A stretch of 34,915 nucleotides of DNA from Nitrospirota bacterium (GCA_024278445.1 JAJRTC010000254.1:1-34915), one strand, 5' to 3'; counted from the stretch's first letter, positions 1-9,772 are shown. Program-made: numbers and translations. Notes: generated by a model from the letters alone, not told the origin.

Positions 1-41
1 AGGAATATTACCGCCTGACGATTCAGCAATTTTCTCTGGTG

Positions 42-770
42 TCATAATCTCTTAACCCCATGGATCAAATCTCCCGGTGCCTTCGTAACCATTTCACGCG
101 CCGCAGTTTCACCAACGATGTCGGACGCTACTTTCATACCACTTCTCAGGTTTGGATATCTTTCTGTCAGGTTGTGGCAGTCACTGGCCAAAAAGGTGAC
201 CTGATTAGTTTTGAGCAGATCGCAGGCGGCCTTAAAAACGGTGGCCCCAAAATCGCCCATCAGGCTTCCACAATTTATTTGTAACAAACAACCTGATTCG
301 ATATAGGGTTTGATTTTGCTTATATCGTTTTGTATTTCATAATTACGTTCAGGGTGGGCCAGAATGGGCTGAATGTTTTTTGAAACGAGCCGGCTCACCA
401 GTTGGTCACCACCAAAAGGCAGGTTAAAGGGTGGCAAGTCCATAAGAAAAGCCTTTCGTCCCTCCCAACTGCCGATCCAGGGCATATCATCATATTCCAC
501 AAACTTTAAAATAGCGTGGCTTATCATAACCTCTGCGGACAAATGAAGCCGTATGGCTATCCCTGCGTCATCAACCGCCTTTTGTAGCAGAGAGAAGGCG
601 GCTTTAGCACCATTTACAGATTCTTCATAATGGCCCTCACTTAGGTGGGGTGTGAGAACCTGGTCGGTAACACCATCGGCTACTACCAGATGAAGAAGTT
701 TTAGCGCCTCGAACATATCTTTTGCGCCGTCATCTACGGCAGGCAATATGTGGCTATGAATGTCTATCAT
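42..770 (-). CDS. PHP-domain tyrosine-protein phosphatase (CpsB/CapC/YwqE-like)
   Basis: N-terminal MIDIHSHILPAVDDGA plus internal LAHPERN and SDCHN metal-site motifs; adjacent to a Wzc/CpsD-like kinase. Confidence 0.9.
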   Translation of the reverse strand: MIDIHSHILPAVDDGAKDMFEALKLLHLVVADGVTDQVLTPHLSEGHYEESVNGAKAAFSLLQKAVDDAGIAIRLHLSAEVMISHAILKFVEYDDMPWIGSWEGRKAFLMDLPPFNLPFGGDQLVSRLVSKNIQPILAHPERNYEIQNDISKIKPYIESGCLLQINCGSLMGDFGATVFKAACDLLKTNQVTFLASDCHNLTERYPNLRSGMKVASDIVGETAAREMVTKAPGDLIHGVKRL

Positions 771-821
771 ATGCGCCTCTTCTAAGTGCCGCGATGTTGG
801 TTAGAAAAAACGTTCAGGGAT

Positions 822-3107
822 TTAAGCCTCGGCGCTGTTTCCAGCTTTGACCCCGGTAGCATAATACTTCCCGTAATAGTAGTCGCCATAGCCGTTCATA
901 GACTTGGTGTTGGCATGCGACAAAACAACACCAAGCGGCTTGATATGTGAATTGTGCAATCGTTTAAGAGTGCCCTGCGCTACGTTGTGCTTGCACCAGT
1001 CTACCCTGACCACCATTATTAACGCATCAACTAACTGCCCTAAAACCAGGACATCGCTAAAAAGAAAAACCGGCGGAGTATCGATAATCACATACTCAAA
1101 CCGTGCTTTAAGGTCATCAAGCGCATGTTTAAATTTTTTTGAAGAGACAAATTCGAGCGGGTTTGGAGGTATTGTACCACAGGTGATAAAGCTTAAATTC
1201 CTTTTATGATGTTTTCGTATCACCTGTTCCGCCGTCGCCTGCCCGGACACAAACTGTGTGATGCCTCTTTTCTCATCAAGCCCCATTGTTTTCGCTACGC
1301 TCGGATTACGCAAATCCGCTTCCAGCAAAAGAGTTGGGCCAAGCTGGCTGAACGACATCGCCAACTCACAACTTAAAGTGGTTTTACCTTCATTTGGCAC
1401 AGAGGAAGTGACCAGTAATGTTTTAGGGGGAGCGTCAATATTTGAAAAAAGCATACTTGTGCGAATATTGTTTATAGCTTCAATAAACATCTGCCCGGAC
1501 ATGGAAACAGAGCCGTCGCCAGCCAGAGTTTTCTTAAGGTCTTTATTGCCGATTAATGGCGCCATCCCAAGCACGGGTAGGGCAAGCTTTCTCTCGATAT
1601 CATCATGCCCTTTAAAAGTATTGTCCAGCCGCTCCTTCAATAAGGCTAAAAAGAAACCAAGCAGAAGCCCGCCAAAAAGAGAGGCGATAATAATCAGTTT
1701 CTTTTTCGGTTTAAATGGCTTCGTTGGGCGTTTGGCACTATCGACAATCTGAATGTTAGTGACCTTACTATCCTCGGTCATGTTGGTTTCTTTAAAGCGG
1801 GTGAGAAACATTTCGTAAAGATTGCGGTTTGCTTCCACATCCCGCTCCATCTTCGCAAGCTGAAATCCCTTCCCCTTTAACTGCCTTATTTCTGTTTCCT
1901 GTTTTTCATATATACTTCTCAGTTTCCGTTCATTTTCAGCCGCCACTTCATATTCTCTTCTTATACCTTCTACAACCTTGCCAACTTCCGATTGCAAACG
2001 CTTTATCGCTTCATTAAGGTCGGACTTGGCGGCAATCATCTTTGGATGTTTGTCACCATAGCGTTCAGACAACTCTGCCACATGCCTGCCAAGCTTTGAT
2101 TCTTCCTCTTTGAGTTTTTGTACAAGCAGGTTTTGTAATACCGAGCGGAGAGAATCTACCCCTTTTTTATTTCGTTGGGCAACCAGCAACTGGTTGTAAC
2201 GGCTCTCAGCTTCGGCCAGGTAGATTTGAGCCCCAACAAGTTCCTGAGTGATTTTGGAAAGCTTGCCCCTTATAATTTCCTGGCTGTTTTTCGTATCAAC
2301 AACCCCTTCCTTCGTCTGAAACTCAAGCAGGGCGTTTTCAGAGTCAACCAGTTTCTGGCGCAGATCGGCAAGCCTGTCCGTCAGCCAGGAAGTGGCCTGT
2401 TTTACAACAAAAAGTTTTGAATCAAGATTTCTTTCTACATAAGCCGTCACCACGGCATTGGCTATATCAGCCGCCAACTGCGCCGTTGGAGCCTCGTAAC
2501 TTACAAGCACAATCTGGCTTTTTTCCTCCCCGCCAATAGACAGATGCGTTTGAAAATAGGTGGTAAGCTCTTCCTGATACTCATCCGCTGTCAAAACAGG
2601 CTTATTACCGGAAAAAACACCTCCGGCAAAATCAACGTTTTGCCATTCAGCCGGAAGCCACTTTACAAGTTTGTCAAAACTGAATTTGCTGTTTTCATAG
2701 TCGGCAATAAAATCAGGGTTTTTATCAAGCGCAAGCTTTTTAATCACCGCTTCCGTAACCGACCTGCTACCGATAATTTCGTATTGCGTTTCATAGAAAA
2801 ACATGATGTTAGAAGCCGCTTGTAAAGGGTCTAACGAAACAATTTTCGGCGCATCGGGTTCAACCAGCAGTTTAACCTCGGCTTTATAAACAGGACTTGC
2901 GGAAAAAGCGGTGAGCCCGCCAATAAGGCCCGCCAGAATTGTTAAAGCGAGAATAGACCAGATGTGGTTTTTTGTTATTTTCCAATATTCGGCAAGGTCG
3001 AACTCATCGTTATCCGCGCCACTAAACGTTGAATTGTGAGGCGAAGCATGCATACCCATTACATCATGTTGAACTTGGTTAGTTCCCGTATTTTTATTTT
3101 GTATCAT
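822..3107 (-). CDS. Polysaccharide chain-length determinant / BY-kinase (Wzc/CpsCD-like)
   Basis: Wzz-like N-terminus with two TM segments, coiled coil, P-loop region VTSSVPNEGKTTLS, VIIDTPP Walker motif, and Tyr-rich C-terminus GYGDYYYGKYYATG. Confidence 0.93.
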   Translation of the reverse strand: MIQNKNTGTNQVQHDVMGMHASPHNSTFSGADNDEFDLAEYWKITKNHIWSILALTILAGLIGGLTAFSASPVYKAEVKLLVEPDAPKIVSLDPLQAASNIMFFYETQYEIIGSRSVTEAVIKKLALDKNPDFIADYENSKFSFDKLVKWLPAEWQNVDFAGGVFSGNKPVLTADEYQEELTTYFQTHLSIGGEEKSQIVLVSYEAPTAQLAADIANAVVTAYVERNLDSKLFVVKQATSWLTDRLADLRQKLVDSENALLEFQTKEGVVDTKNSQEIIRGKLSKITQELVGAQIYLAEAESRYNQLLVAQRNKKGVDSLRSVLQNLLVQKLKEEESKLGRHVAELSERYGDKHPKMIAAKSDLNEAIKRLQSEVGKVVEGIRREYEVAAENERKLRSIYEKQETEIRQLKGKGFQLAKMERDVEANRNLYEMFLTRFKETNMTEDSKVTNIQIVDSAKRPTKPFKPKKKLIIIASLFGGLLLGFFLALLKERLDNTFKGHDDIERKLALPVLGMAPLIGNKDLKKTLAGDGSVSMSGQMFIEAINNIRTSMLFSNIDAPPKTLLVTSSVPNEGKTTLSCELAMSFSQLGPTLLLEADLRNPSVAKTMGLDEKRGITQFVSGQATAEQVIRKHHKRNLSFITCGTIPPNPLEFVSSKKFKHALDDLKARFEYVIIDTPPVFLFSDVLVLGQLVDALIMVVRVDWCKHNVAQGTLKRLHNSHIKPLGVVLSHANTKSMNGYGDYYYGKYYATGVKAGNSAEA

Positions 3108-3117
3108 GAAACTTTTA

Positions 3118-3678
3118 CTAGAAGAGACTCTCGCCTACAAACATCACGTCGCCAGGCAGAACCGGATCTTCCAACTTTACTTTATCAGTGGCGTCACCCG
3201 CACCCTCATGCGCCAGGGTTATCTTTTTTTCAGAAGCCCTGGGAGTGAACCCGCCAGCCAAAGCTATCGCCTTTTGAACCGTAAGGCCATGCACGAAGTT
3301 GAACCCTCCAGGTTTTCTCACCTCGCCGTAAACATAAAACAGACGATATTCAAGAATAGAAACAACTACCTCAGGTTTTTTAAGATAACCATCCAGTAAA
3401 AACCCGGCCAGGCGCTGTTCCAGTTTTTTTGAAGTAAGCCCATTGGCGCTAACCTCCCCCAGCAATGGAAAGGAAATAGTACCATTACTGGCAACGCGCA
3501 CCTTCTCAAGGCTTAGCTCTTCTTCACCAAAAACGGTTATGGATAACAAATCCCCGCTTCCTATCAGGTATTCGTTAGAGCCATCATCGGCCATAGAAAC
3601 AGGTGGGGAAAACAGCACAAGCGCAAACAACAAGAACAAAAATCTCTGTTTTCGCACCAAGGAACTAAAAATGCTCAT
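3118..3678 (-). CDS. Polysaccharide export protein (Wza/SLBB family)
   Basis: Signal peptide then YLIGSGDLLSITVFGEEELS and YVYGEVRKPGGFNFVHGLTVQKAIALAGGFT. The ORF track extends to 3753, but MSIFSSLVRKQRFLF at 3678 is a better signal-peptide start. Confidence 0.9.
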   Translation of the reverse strand: MSIFSSLVRKQRFLFLLFALVLFSPPVSMADDGSNEYLIGSGDLLSITVFGEEELSLEKVRVASNGTISFPLLGEVSANGLTSKKLEQRLAGFLLDGYLKKPEVVVSILEYRLFYVYGEVRKPGGFNFVHGLTVQKAIALAGGFTPRASEKKITLAHEGAGDATDKVKLEDPVLPGDVMFVGESLF

Positions 3679-3736
3679 AGATTTAACCGCAATGGCCTCA
3701 CCCTCGACAAACAGGTGAACAGGGGCACCGGCAGGT

Positions 3737-4930
3737 TTAATCCTTGTTAACAAGAGTTACTTTTAATAAGAACGTATTTGCGACATAGTCCAACCCGGCG
3801 GCAGTTGAATCGCGACTATTATATTGATATTTGGCACCTAGTCTCAGCCACTCCCGCAGACGATATTCAAGTTCCAGGCTGGTATTGAAGTAGTCCTCCG
3901 TCTGATCGATACCGCCATAATCGACCTTATGAATGGCGGCATCGGCATATGAGATGAATTGGTCGGTAAACGAGTGTTTCCAATAAAGCGAAACGGTATC
4001 TCTAACATAATAGCTAGGATTAACCGCCACAGATTCATCGTAAGGAACCTCGTCTGTTCTTCTCGACGCTTCCAGAGTTATATGGCTATACGGTTTTGGT
4101 TCCCAAAGAACGGATACAAAGTAGCTTCCACCCTCGAAATCTTCAAGATACTCTTCATCCATGTCCTTCGTGTGATAGCCGACTTTAATTTCACCAGTGG
4201 TTTTGGCGGTCGCTTCCCACCTTACACCCGCGAGAGAAAATGTCTCGGTACTATCGAGGTTTATGGATGCGTCGTTAACATAGTCAACGGTTACATAGGT
4301 TCCTTCAAGCAATAAGGAAGTTTTAGAGCTTAGGTTGTAGTACAAGGTAATTGTTCCGCCGGCTCTCTCACGGTCGCGTTCGTCTTGCCCGTTGTTGGTA
4401 TATTTACGATCAAGAAAACTGCCGGAAACCTCAATTTGCGCAGTGCTGGTCCGGCGGCCATAGGTAACTTTTGCCTCAGCCGATCCCTGCTCCCAGGTAT
4501 CCAACTCACGCGGGGTACCTCCCCTGGAACCTGCGACACCACGATTTTCGTGCGACCACATATAACCTGCATCCAGAGTTACATCGAGCCTGCGTGTTAG
4601 ATCCAGCAAGAGTTCCGCATCCAGACGGTTATCGTTATAGTCCTCAGTGCTGTATGTATCGAATGAGGTAAACTCCCCAATGTAAGTAAAATCAAGGCTA
4701 TGTTTCCCAAACAGTGCCTTATAGAGGAGGGACGGGGCAATTACGAGAGCGTCGTCGCTGGTTTCATTCCCATCAGACATAAAGACGTTGTCTGTGTTTG
4801 CATACCCAACAGAAAGCGCAGGATAAAAGCCTGGGTCAAGCTCTTCTTCCGCAGTAGCATTAGAGTAAGAAAAACAAAGAATAACAGCCAGGAGAGGCAG
4901 GAGAGAACGCAATTTAACTCTATTATTCAT
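3737..4930 (-). CDS. Outer-membrane beta-barrel protein of the exopolysaccharide locus
   Basis: Signal peptide; alternating amphipathic aromatic beta-strands; ends in a strand-like TFLLKVTLVNKD; position next to the Wza-like gene. Confidence 0.75.
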   Translation of the reverse strand: MNNRVKLRSLLPLLAVILCFSYSNATAEEELDPGFYPALSVGYANTDNVFMSDGNETSDDALVIAPSLLYKALFGKHSLDFTYIGEFTSFDTYSTEDYNDNRLDAELLLDLTRRLDVTLDAGYMWSHENRGVAGSRGGTPRELDTWEQGSAEAKVTYGRRTSTAQIEVSGSFLDRKYTNNGQDERDRERAGGTITLYYNLSSKTSLLLEGTYVTVDYVNDASINLDSTETFSLAGVRWEATAKTTGEIKVGYHTKDMDEEYLEDFEGGSYFVSVLWEPKPYSHITLEASRRTDEVPYDESVAVNPSYYVRDTVSLYWKHSFTDQFISYADAAIHKVDYGGIDQTEDYFNTSLELEYRLREWLRLGAKYQYNSRDSTAAGLDYVANTFLLKVTLVNKD

Positions 4931-5050
4931 AACTTGATGTTTCGACGGCGTTTTTATGACGCAACGCCAATCTACTATCCCCTCAATTAGTTGAATTAGT
5001 TTTAATGTTATACTAATTTTAAATATAAAACAAATTTTTGCAAACCTGAT

Positions 5051-5100
5051 GTTTTGGCTGAGCCAAACGTCTGAATATTCAGCTCAACCAAACAAAATAG
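5051..5100 (-). terminator. Possible hairpin terminator downstream of the 5106-5534 gene
   Basis: On the minus strand TTTGGTTGAG and CTCAGCCAAA can pair, enclosing the palindrome CTGAATATTCAG. Confidence 0.4.
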
Positions 5101-5105
5101 CAGAA

Positions 5106-5534
5106 TCAGGATGGGCTCAGGTCACCACCACCACCGTTACCGCCATCAGGTACGCTGGACGGAACGGTTCTGCCGATAGCAAAGCCGGCGGCTGTCGCTT
5201 CCGTAATAAGAGCAGGGTCGGCTCCCGCTAAAATGGCACATCTGACGGCCACTTCTTCTTCTGCTCCTTTTTCCAGAGCGGCAACAACGATTGGAACCGC
5301 GTTGTCAGGATACATTTCTATAGCCGTTCTGATTATCTCACAGGTTTTTTCCGGAGCCAGATAGCTGGCCTCAGCGGCGACCTCTTCTATGGTTTTGCCT
5401 TCTGCCATGCCATTTTCTAGAACGGTTTTGACAGGAAGCTTAGCCTCCAGGTCTTCCTTGATACCGGCAAACGCAGGGGTAGAAACCCACGCCACCAACA
5501 AAAACAGTGATAATACAATTACTTTGTTTTTCAT
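5106..5534 (-). CDS. Small secreted helical protein of unknown function with a Gly-rich tail (GGNGGGGDLSPS)
   Basis: Signal peptide MKNKVIVLSLFLLVAWVSTPAFA; HEAT-like helical segments; lies inside the EPS locus. Confidence 0.7.
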   Translation of the reverse strand: MKNKVIVLSLFLLVAWVSTPAFAGIKEDLEAKLPVKTVLENGMAEGKTIEEVAAEASYLAPEKTCEIIRTAIEMYPDNAVPIVVAALEKGAEEEVAVRCAILAGADPALITEATAAGFAIGRTVPSSVPDGGNGGGGDLSPS

Positions 5535-5647
5535 TTTCTCCCTTTTACCTCCAACAGCATGAACGACACTATATGTATTCTCAATCAGACTAACTGTTAA
5601 TACCTTAAATTACAATTTTATTATCATAAACAGAGAAAATGCTTTTC

Positions 5648-7105
5648 TCAATATGCCTTTTTAGAAACCAGAGTGTATGTTGTCTTAAAAAGTATTTTAA
5701 GATCCAGCATGATTGACCAGTTGTTTATGTAGTCCAGGTCATACTGAATACGCTCCTGCATTTTGTCTATAGTCTCAGTCTCGCCACGGCATCCGTTAAC
5801 CTGCGCCAAGCCGGTCATTCCTGGTTTTATCCTGTGCCTCGCAAAATATGAACTTATTTTTTGTGAATAATAATTGTCATGCGCAACGGCATGCGGACGC
5901 GGGCCGACAAGAGACATTTTTCCTTCCAGCACGTTAAACAACTGAGGCAGTTCGTCAATACTGGTAGACCTTATGAAGCGGCCCACCGCAGTCACCCTGG
6001 GGTCGCCAGCCACAGCTTGAGTTGTTACGTTCGAGTTTTCTTTATGAAGACGCATACTCCTGAACTTGTAAACTTCAAACACAGACCCGTTCCAGCCCTG
6101 ACGTTTCTGTTTGAACATAACAGGCCCGGGAGATGAAAGTTTAACGGCGATGACCGTTGCAAGCATTATCGGGCTGAAAACAAGAATCGCCACACTGGCC
6201 AACACCCTGTCCAGAACTGATTTGGCAAATTGGGACGCACCAATAAGAGGAGTTTCCGAAAGTGCCAATACGGGCACGCCGGCGATTTCTTTTATATTGT
6301 GATTAACCAGTATCATGCCAAAAAGGTCTGGTGCCCAATTCACATTAACGTTTTTACTGAGAAGCTCAAGATAGAGCGTTTCAATTTTGGCAGACGCGCT
6401 GATAGGCATGGCTATATACACAGTTTCTATATCGAACTTTTCAAGCAGAGCGCCGATATCGGCAACCGACCCCAGCACGGGCGCGTTATCAACGTCCCAA
6501 CCGGACAAAGCCTGCTCGTCATCATCCACGACACCGACGATTTGAATAGGCAACCACGGGTTGCTGTTTATGCTACCGGCAAGAAACCTGCCTAAATTAC
6601 CGGCCCCCACAAGCAATGCAGGGGTTGTGTTCTTCTGGGAAGATCGAAAGTTTTTTAGTAAAAGCGGAAAAATAATGTGAGCCGCCAGTTGTAAAAGAAA
6701 ACATGACACGGCCCATGTAAGAATTATTTGCCGTGAATAGATCGTCGATGTCTTGGTGATAAAACCTATAAGTACAAGGCCGATGACAACGGCACCCCAA
6801 GCTTTAACGAGCTTGACAAAAACACCATAATTATCGGTATACCTTCTGTAAAGTCCTAAGCTGTTGTAAACGATCCACATCAATAACAGCGTGGCCACCA
6901 GCAGGATGCGGTAGTGGAAGTCAAACTCGTTGCCCCTTGCAAGCGTAAGAACGTAAAGCAAGCCGGACGCGATAAAGGCGTCTATCAATAGCTGAAACCA
7001 AAACAGTAAAGTGCTATGCTTCTGCAAAATGCTATGGCTACGGGAATAGGAAGGCGAATCGCCACGGGTGGCACGCCCCTGATTTAATTTGGTATTACCC
7101 AGCAC
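5648..7105 (-). CDS. Undecaprenyl-phosphate glycosylphosphotransferase (WcaJ-type polyprenyl glycosylphosphotransferase)
   Basis: N-terminal TM region, CoA-binding-like domain, and bacterial sugar transferase motifs KFRSMR, STSIDELPQLFNVLEGKMSLVGPRP, RHRIKPGMTGLAQVNGCRG. Confidence 0.93.
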   Translation of the reverse strand: MLGNTKLNQGRATRGDSPSYSRSHSILQKHSTLLFWFQLLIDAFIASGLLYVLTLARGNEFDFHYRILLVATLLLMWIVYNSLGLYRRYTDNYGVFVKLVKAWGAVVIGLVLIGFITKTSTIYSRQIILTWAVSCFLLQLAAHIIFPLLLKNFRSSQKNTTPALLVGAGNLGRFLAGSINSNPWLPIQIVGVVDDDEQALSGWDVDNAPVLGSVADIGALLEKFDIETVYIAMPISASAKIETLYLELLSKNVNVNWAPDLFGMILVNHNIKEIAGVPVLALSETPLIGASQFAKSVLDRVLASVAILVFSPIMLATVIAVKLSSPGPVMFKQKRQGWNGSVFEVYKFRSMRLHKENSNVTTQAVAGDPRVTAVGRFIRSTSIDELPQLFNVLEGKMSLVGPRPHAVAHDNYYSQKISSYFARHRIKPGMTGLAQVNGCRGETETIDKMQERIQYDLDYINNWSIMLDLKILFKTTYTLVSKKAY

Positions 7106-7252
7106 TGCTACTTCTCCCTCTCAACATTTGGTATTACAAAAGAGAACCGAACAACCTGACCCGAGAGCAAAACTCCTTGAACACCTTTCATGTTCAAAGC
7201 AGACAGTGTGCATGCTAATAACTCCCATCATTTTATAGGCAAAACTTGAATA

Positions 7253-7269
7253 TGTCAATTTACCTTACA
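7253..7269 (-). promoter_or_regulatory. Putative activator half-site pair upstream of the 5648-7105 gene (minus strand TGTAAGGTAAATTGACA)
   Basis: Same architecture (TGTAA-N7-TGACA) as the site at 7696-7712 on the plus strand upstream of the PEP-CTERM gene. Confidence 0.35.
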
Positions 7270-7695
7270 TTTCTTGACAAGTAGATCGTGACGAGTTCAT
7301 AAAATAACTAACTGATATTACACAGCTTGATCGCCCTACGCTCTTCTTGCATGCCATATCAAGCCTATATTATAGACACCAAAACGAGACAAATTACACG
7401 AATCTACCACAAACAAAACATTGAACAAATCTCAAGTCTGGATTCAATGCAAATTTCATGCGAAAACAAGCTTTTTCTACTATAAGCAGAAACTTTTAAG
7501 CTCTAAAACAACATTAACAAACTGTTACATTAAAAAACGCCTCCGTCATGTACCGCAGTACAGCGCAAAATGGAAGCCCGGTTCGATATATTTCATTGTT
7601 TTAACAGTATATTCTTGATCCTCGTAGCCACCTGTGACAAGCTAAATAATTGAAAGAAAAGGAGTTTTTTCCACAAGTAAAAAAAATAAATTTGC

Positions 7696-7712
7696 TGTAA
7701 AGTTTTCTGACA
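7696..7712 (+). promoter_or_regulatory. Putative enhancer/activator site TGTAAAGTTTTCTGACA (PrsR-like candidate)
   Basis: TGTAA-N7-TGACA about 170 bp upstream of a sigma-54 -24/-12 element; partial second copy TGTAAAGTTTT at 7795. Confidence 0.4.
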
Positions 7713-7885
7713 GTGCAATTCAAGCCCTCGAACCCATTAAGACCATAAAATTCAAATGATTAGACAATTACGGACAAGAATGTCCTAAATCTACTGTAAA
7801 GTTTTTTTATGGCTCGGCTGAAAATGTTTTTTTGCTATATCCCTTTGCAGGTTAAATATCAATAAGTTAGCCTGAAATTATGCGA

Positions 7886-7901
7886 TGGCACGGAATATGC
7901 T
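7886..7901 (+). promoter_or_regulatory. Sigma-54 (-24/-12) promoter TGGCAC-N5-ATGCT
   Basis: TGGCACGGAATATGCT closely matches consensus TGGCACNNNNNTTGCW; located about 125 bp upstream of the PEP-CTERM gene. Confidence 0.75.
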
Positions 7902-8024
7902 TAGTAAGTTAGCAGGAGAGAATATGAATTTGCGTATGTGCACTAGCAGTTACGCAACACAGACGGATAGATAAAGCATCATGATTTCAAATATTGGAAA
8001 CACTCTAGATAGTAAGGGGAGAAA

Positions 8025-8798
8025 ATGAAAAAGACAGCTTTTACGGTATGTTTGGCGCTTGTGGTGTCCAGTGTTCTATTTATCACCAGCCTAACAGAAG
8101 CCGCCACCATGAATCTTACGGGAACCATACGCGATTTCAGTACAACCCACCCTGATTTTGAAGGAACAGTTGGCGCTGAAACAGGGATAGTCAAAAATAC
8201 GATCGGCCTTGACGGCAAGCCTGTCTATAATAAGCTTGCTGACGGTAGCGACAGCCTCACAACCACCGGCACGGCAAACTTTAACCAGTGGTATAACGAC
8301 GTACTCGGAGTTAACACAAGCCAGCTTCTGACCATAACCTTGGATAACACTATCACCGCCGACCCTAACGTTTACACCTATGAGAACAACTCATTCTTCC
8401 CGATAGACGGCGCAATGGGTGGTAACGAGGGCAACCCGCATAACTACCATTTCACTTATGAGATCAACAGCGATTTCACCTATCAGGGTGGTGAAACTTT
8501 CAGTTTCGCAGGTGATGACGATCTCTGGGTATTTATCAACGGTCAACTGGCAATAGATTTAGGCGGAGTTCACGGGGTGATGGGTGATAGCGTTAATCTT
8601 GATACTTTAGGACTTACTACGGGGAATGACTACACCTTCGCCCTCTTTTTTGCAGAGCGCCACACGACAGAGTCTAACTTCAGAATTGATACCTCAATCA
8701 AACTGAACAATAAGGTTCCTGAGCCTGCGACACTTCTTCTGTTGGGTTCCGGCCTTCTTGGTTTTGGTCTCTTCCGCAGAAACTCTGAAGAGAGCTAA
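8025..8798 (+). CDS. PEP-CTERM sorting domain protein with fibro-slime/PA14-like domain
   Basis: C-terminal VPEPATLLLLGSGLLGFGLFRR; fibro-slime features FSFAGDDDLWVFINGQLAIDLGGVHG; signal peptide; RBS aagggga. Confidence 0.93.
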   Translation: MKKTAFTVCLALVVSSVLFITSLTEAATMNLTGTIRDFSTTHPDFEGTVGAETGIVKNTIGLDGKPVYNKLADGSDSLTTTGTANFNQWYNDVLGVNTSQLLTITLDNTITADPNVYTYENNSFFPIDGAMGGNEGNPHNYHFTYEINSDFTYQGGETFSFAGDDDLWVFINGQLAIDLGGVHGVMGDSVNLDTLGLTTGNDYTFALFFAERHTTESNFRIDTSIKLNNKVPEPATLLLLGSGLLGFGLFRRNSEES

Positions 8799-8825
8799 AA
8801 AACTTTTAATAATCAGTTCAAGCAA

Positions 8826-8859
8826 AACGCCTGCAGGCTTTAAACTGCAGGCGTTTTTT
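8826..8859 (+). terminator. Rho-independent terminator after the PEP-CTERM gene
   Basis: AACGCCTGCAG-gctttaaa-CTGCAGGCGTT followed by a T-run. Confidence 0.85.
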
Positions 8860-8985
8860 GTTTGCAACGCTGATAGAAGCCTGCGTTAATATCGTGCTTC
8901 TCTTTACCACGTTGTTACTACCCCGCCCCGCACAAGGTTTTATTGCCAAAGATAGCCGTAAGGCTTCCGATAAATTGATATAATC

Positions 8986-9732
8986 ATGGTAAGTGTTTTT
9001 GCACACCAGAACCTTAAGAAGGAGCGGCCCGATATTTTGCTCTCATTTGACAATCTTAAAACGCTTCCTCCCGCCAACAGGTTTTTTAAGGCCACGGCTC
9101 TCACCATGCTTATTTTTACTGCCATCGCAATAGCCGACAATGCCGGCCTTAGCCAAAAGCTTCTTGATTATGTGGCCGATAAATACGGCTCACGCGCAAT
9201 GGACAGATTGCTGGATTGGGAAGAACTTATAAAAAATAACAAGGATAAAAACAACTCGGAAAAACTCAAACTGGTGAACGAGTTTTTTAACCGGCTCAGG
9301 TTTATAAGCGACAAACGTCATTGGAAGAAAGATGATTACTGGGCGACACCGGTAGAAATGCTGGCGACAAACGGCGGTGATTGCGAAGATTTCTCAATAG
9401 CCAAATATTTTACTCTCAAACAGATGGGCCTTCCCGTTAAAAACATGCTGATAACTTATGTAAAATCGTTAACACTTAATCAGGCCCACATGGTTCTCAC
9501 CTATTACAAAACAGAGGACTCAGAACCGCTTGTGCTTGATAACCTGATAGACGAAATACGACCAGCTTCCGAGCGCAAAGACCTCGTTCCCGTATATAGC
9601 TTCAACGGTGACGGGCTGTGGTTATCGAAAGAGCGTGGCAGGGGCACGTTTATAGGCGACTCAAGCAGTATAAACTTATGGCAAGACTTAGGCATCCGAA
9701 TGGAAAAAGAAAAACCGTTTGAAAATAACTGA
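8986..9732 (+). CDS. Bacterial transglutaminase-like cysteine peptidase (BTLCP, LapG-like)
   Basis: WATPVEMLATNGGDCEDFSIAKYFTLKQMGLP (Cys), AHMVLTYY (His), LVLDNLIDEIRP; characteristic BTLCP motifs. Confidence 0.88.
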   Translation: MVSVFAHQNLKKERPDILLSFDNLKTLPPANRFFKATALTMLIFTAIAIADNAGLSQKLLDYVADKYGSRAMDRLLDWEELIKNNKDKNNSEKLKLVNEFFNRLRFISDKRHWKKDDYWATPVEMLATNGGDCEDFSIAKYFTLKQMGLPVKNMLITYVKSLTLNQAHMVLTYYKTEDSEPLVLDNLIDEIRPASERKDLVPVYSFNGDGLWLSKERGRGTFIGDSSSINLWQDLGIRMEKEKPFENN

Positions 9733-9772
9733 TCTAGTTGTTACTGGTCTACATGTAGGGAAAGGTTAATCA

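Noticed and set aside
7105-7252. Sigma-54 promoter for the WcaJ-type gene on the minus strand (GCAC-N5-CTGC near 7195-7210)
   Set aside because: Lacks the GG dinucleotide of the -24 element, so the match is too weak to call.
7421-7618. 65-aa ORF in the AT-rich region before the PEP-CTERM gene
   Set aside because: No RBS or recognisable domain; the region is better explained as regulatory noncoding DNA.
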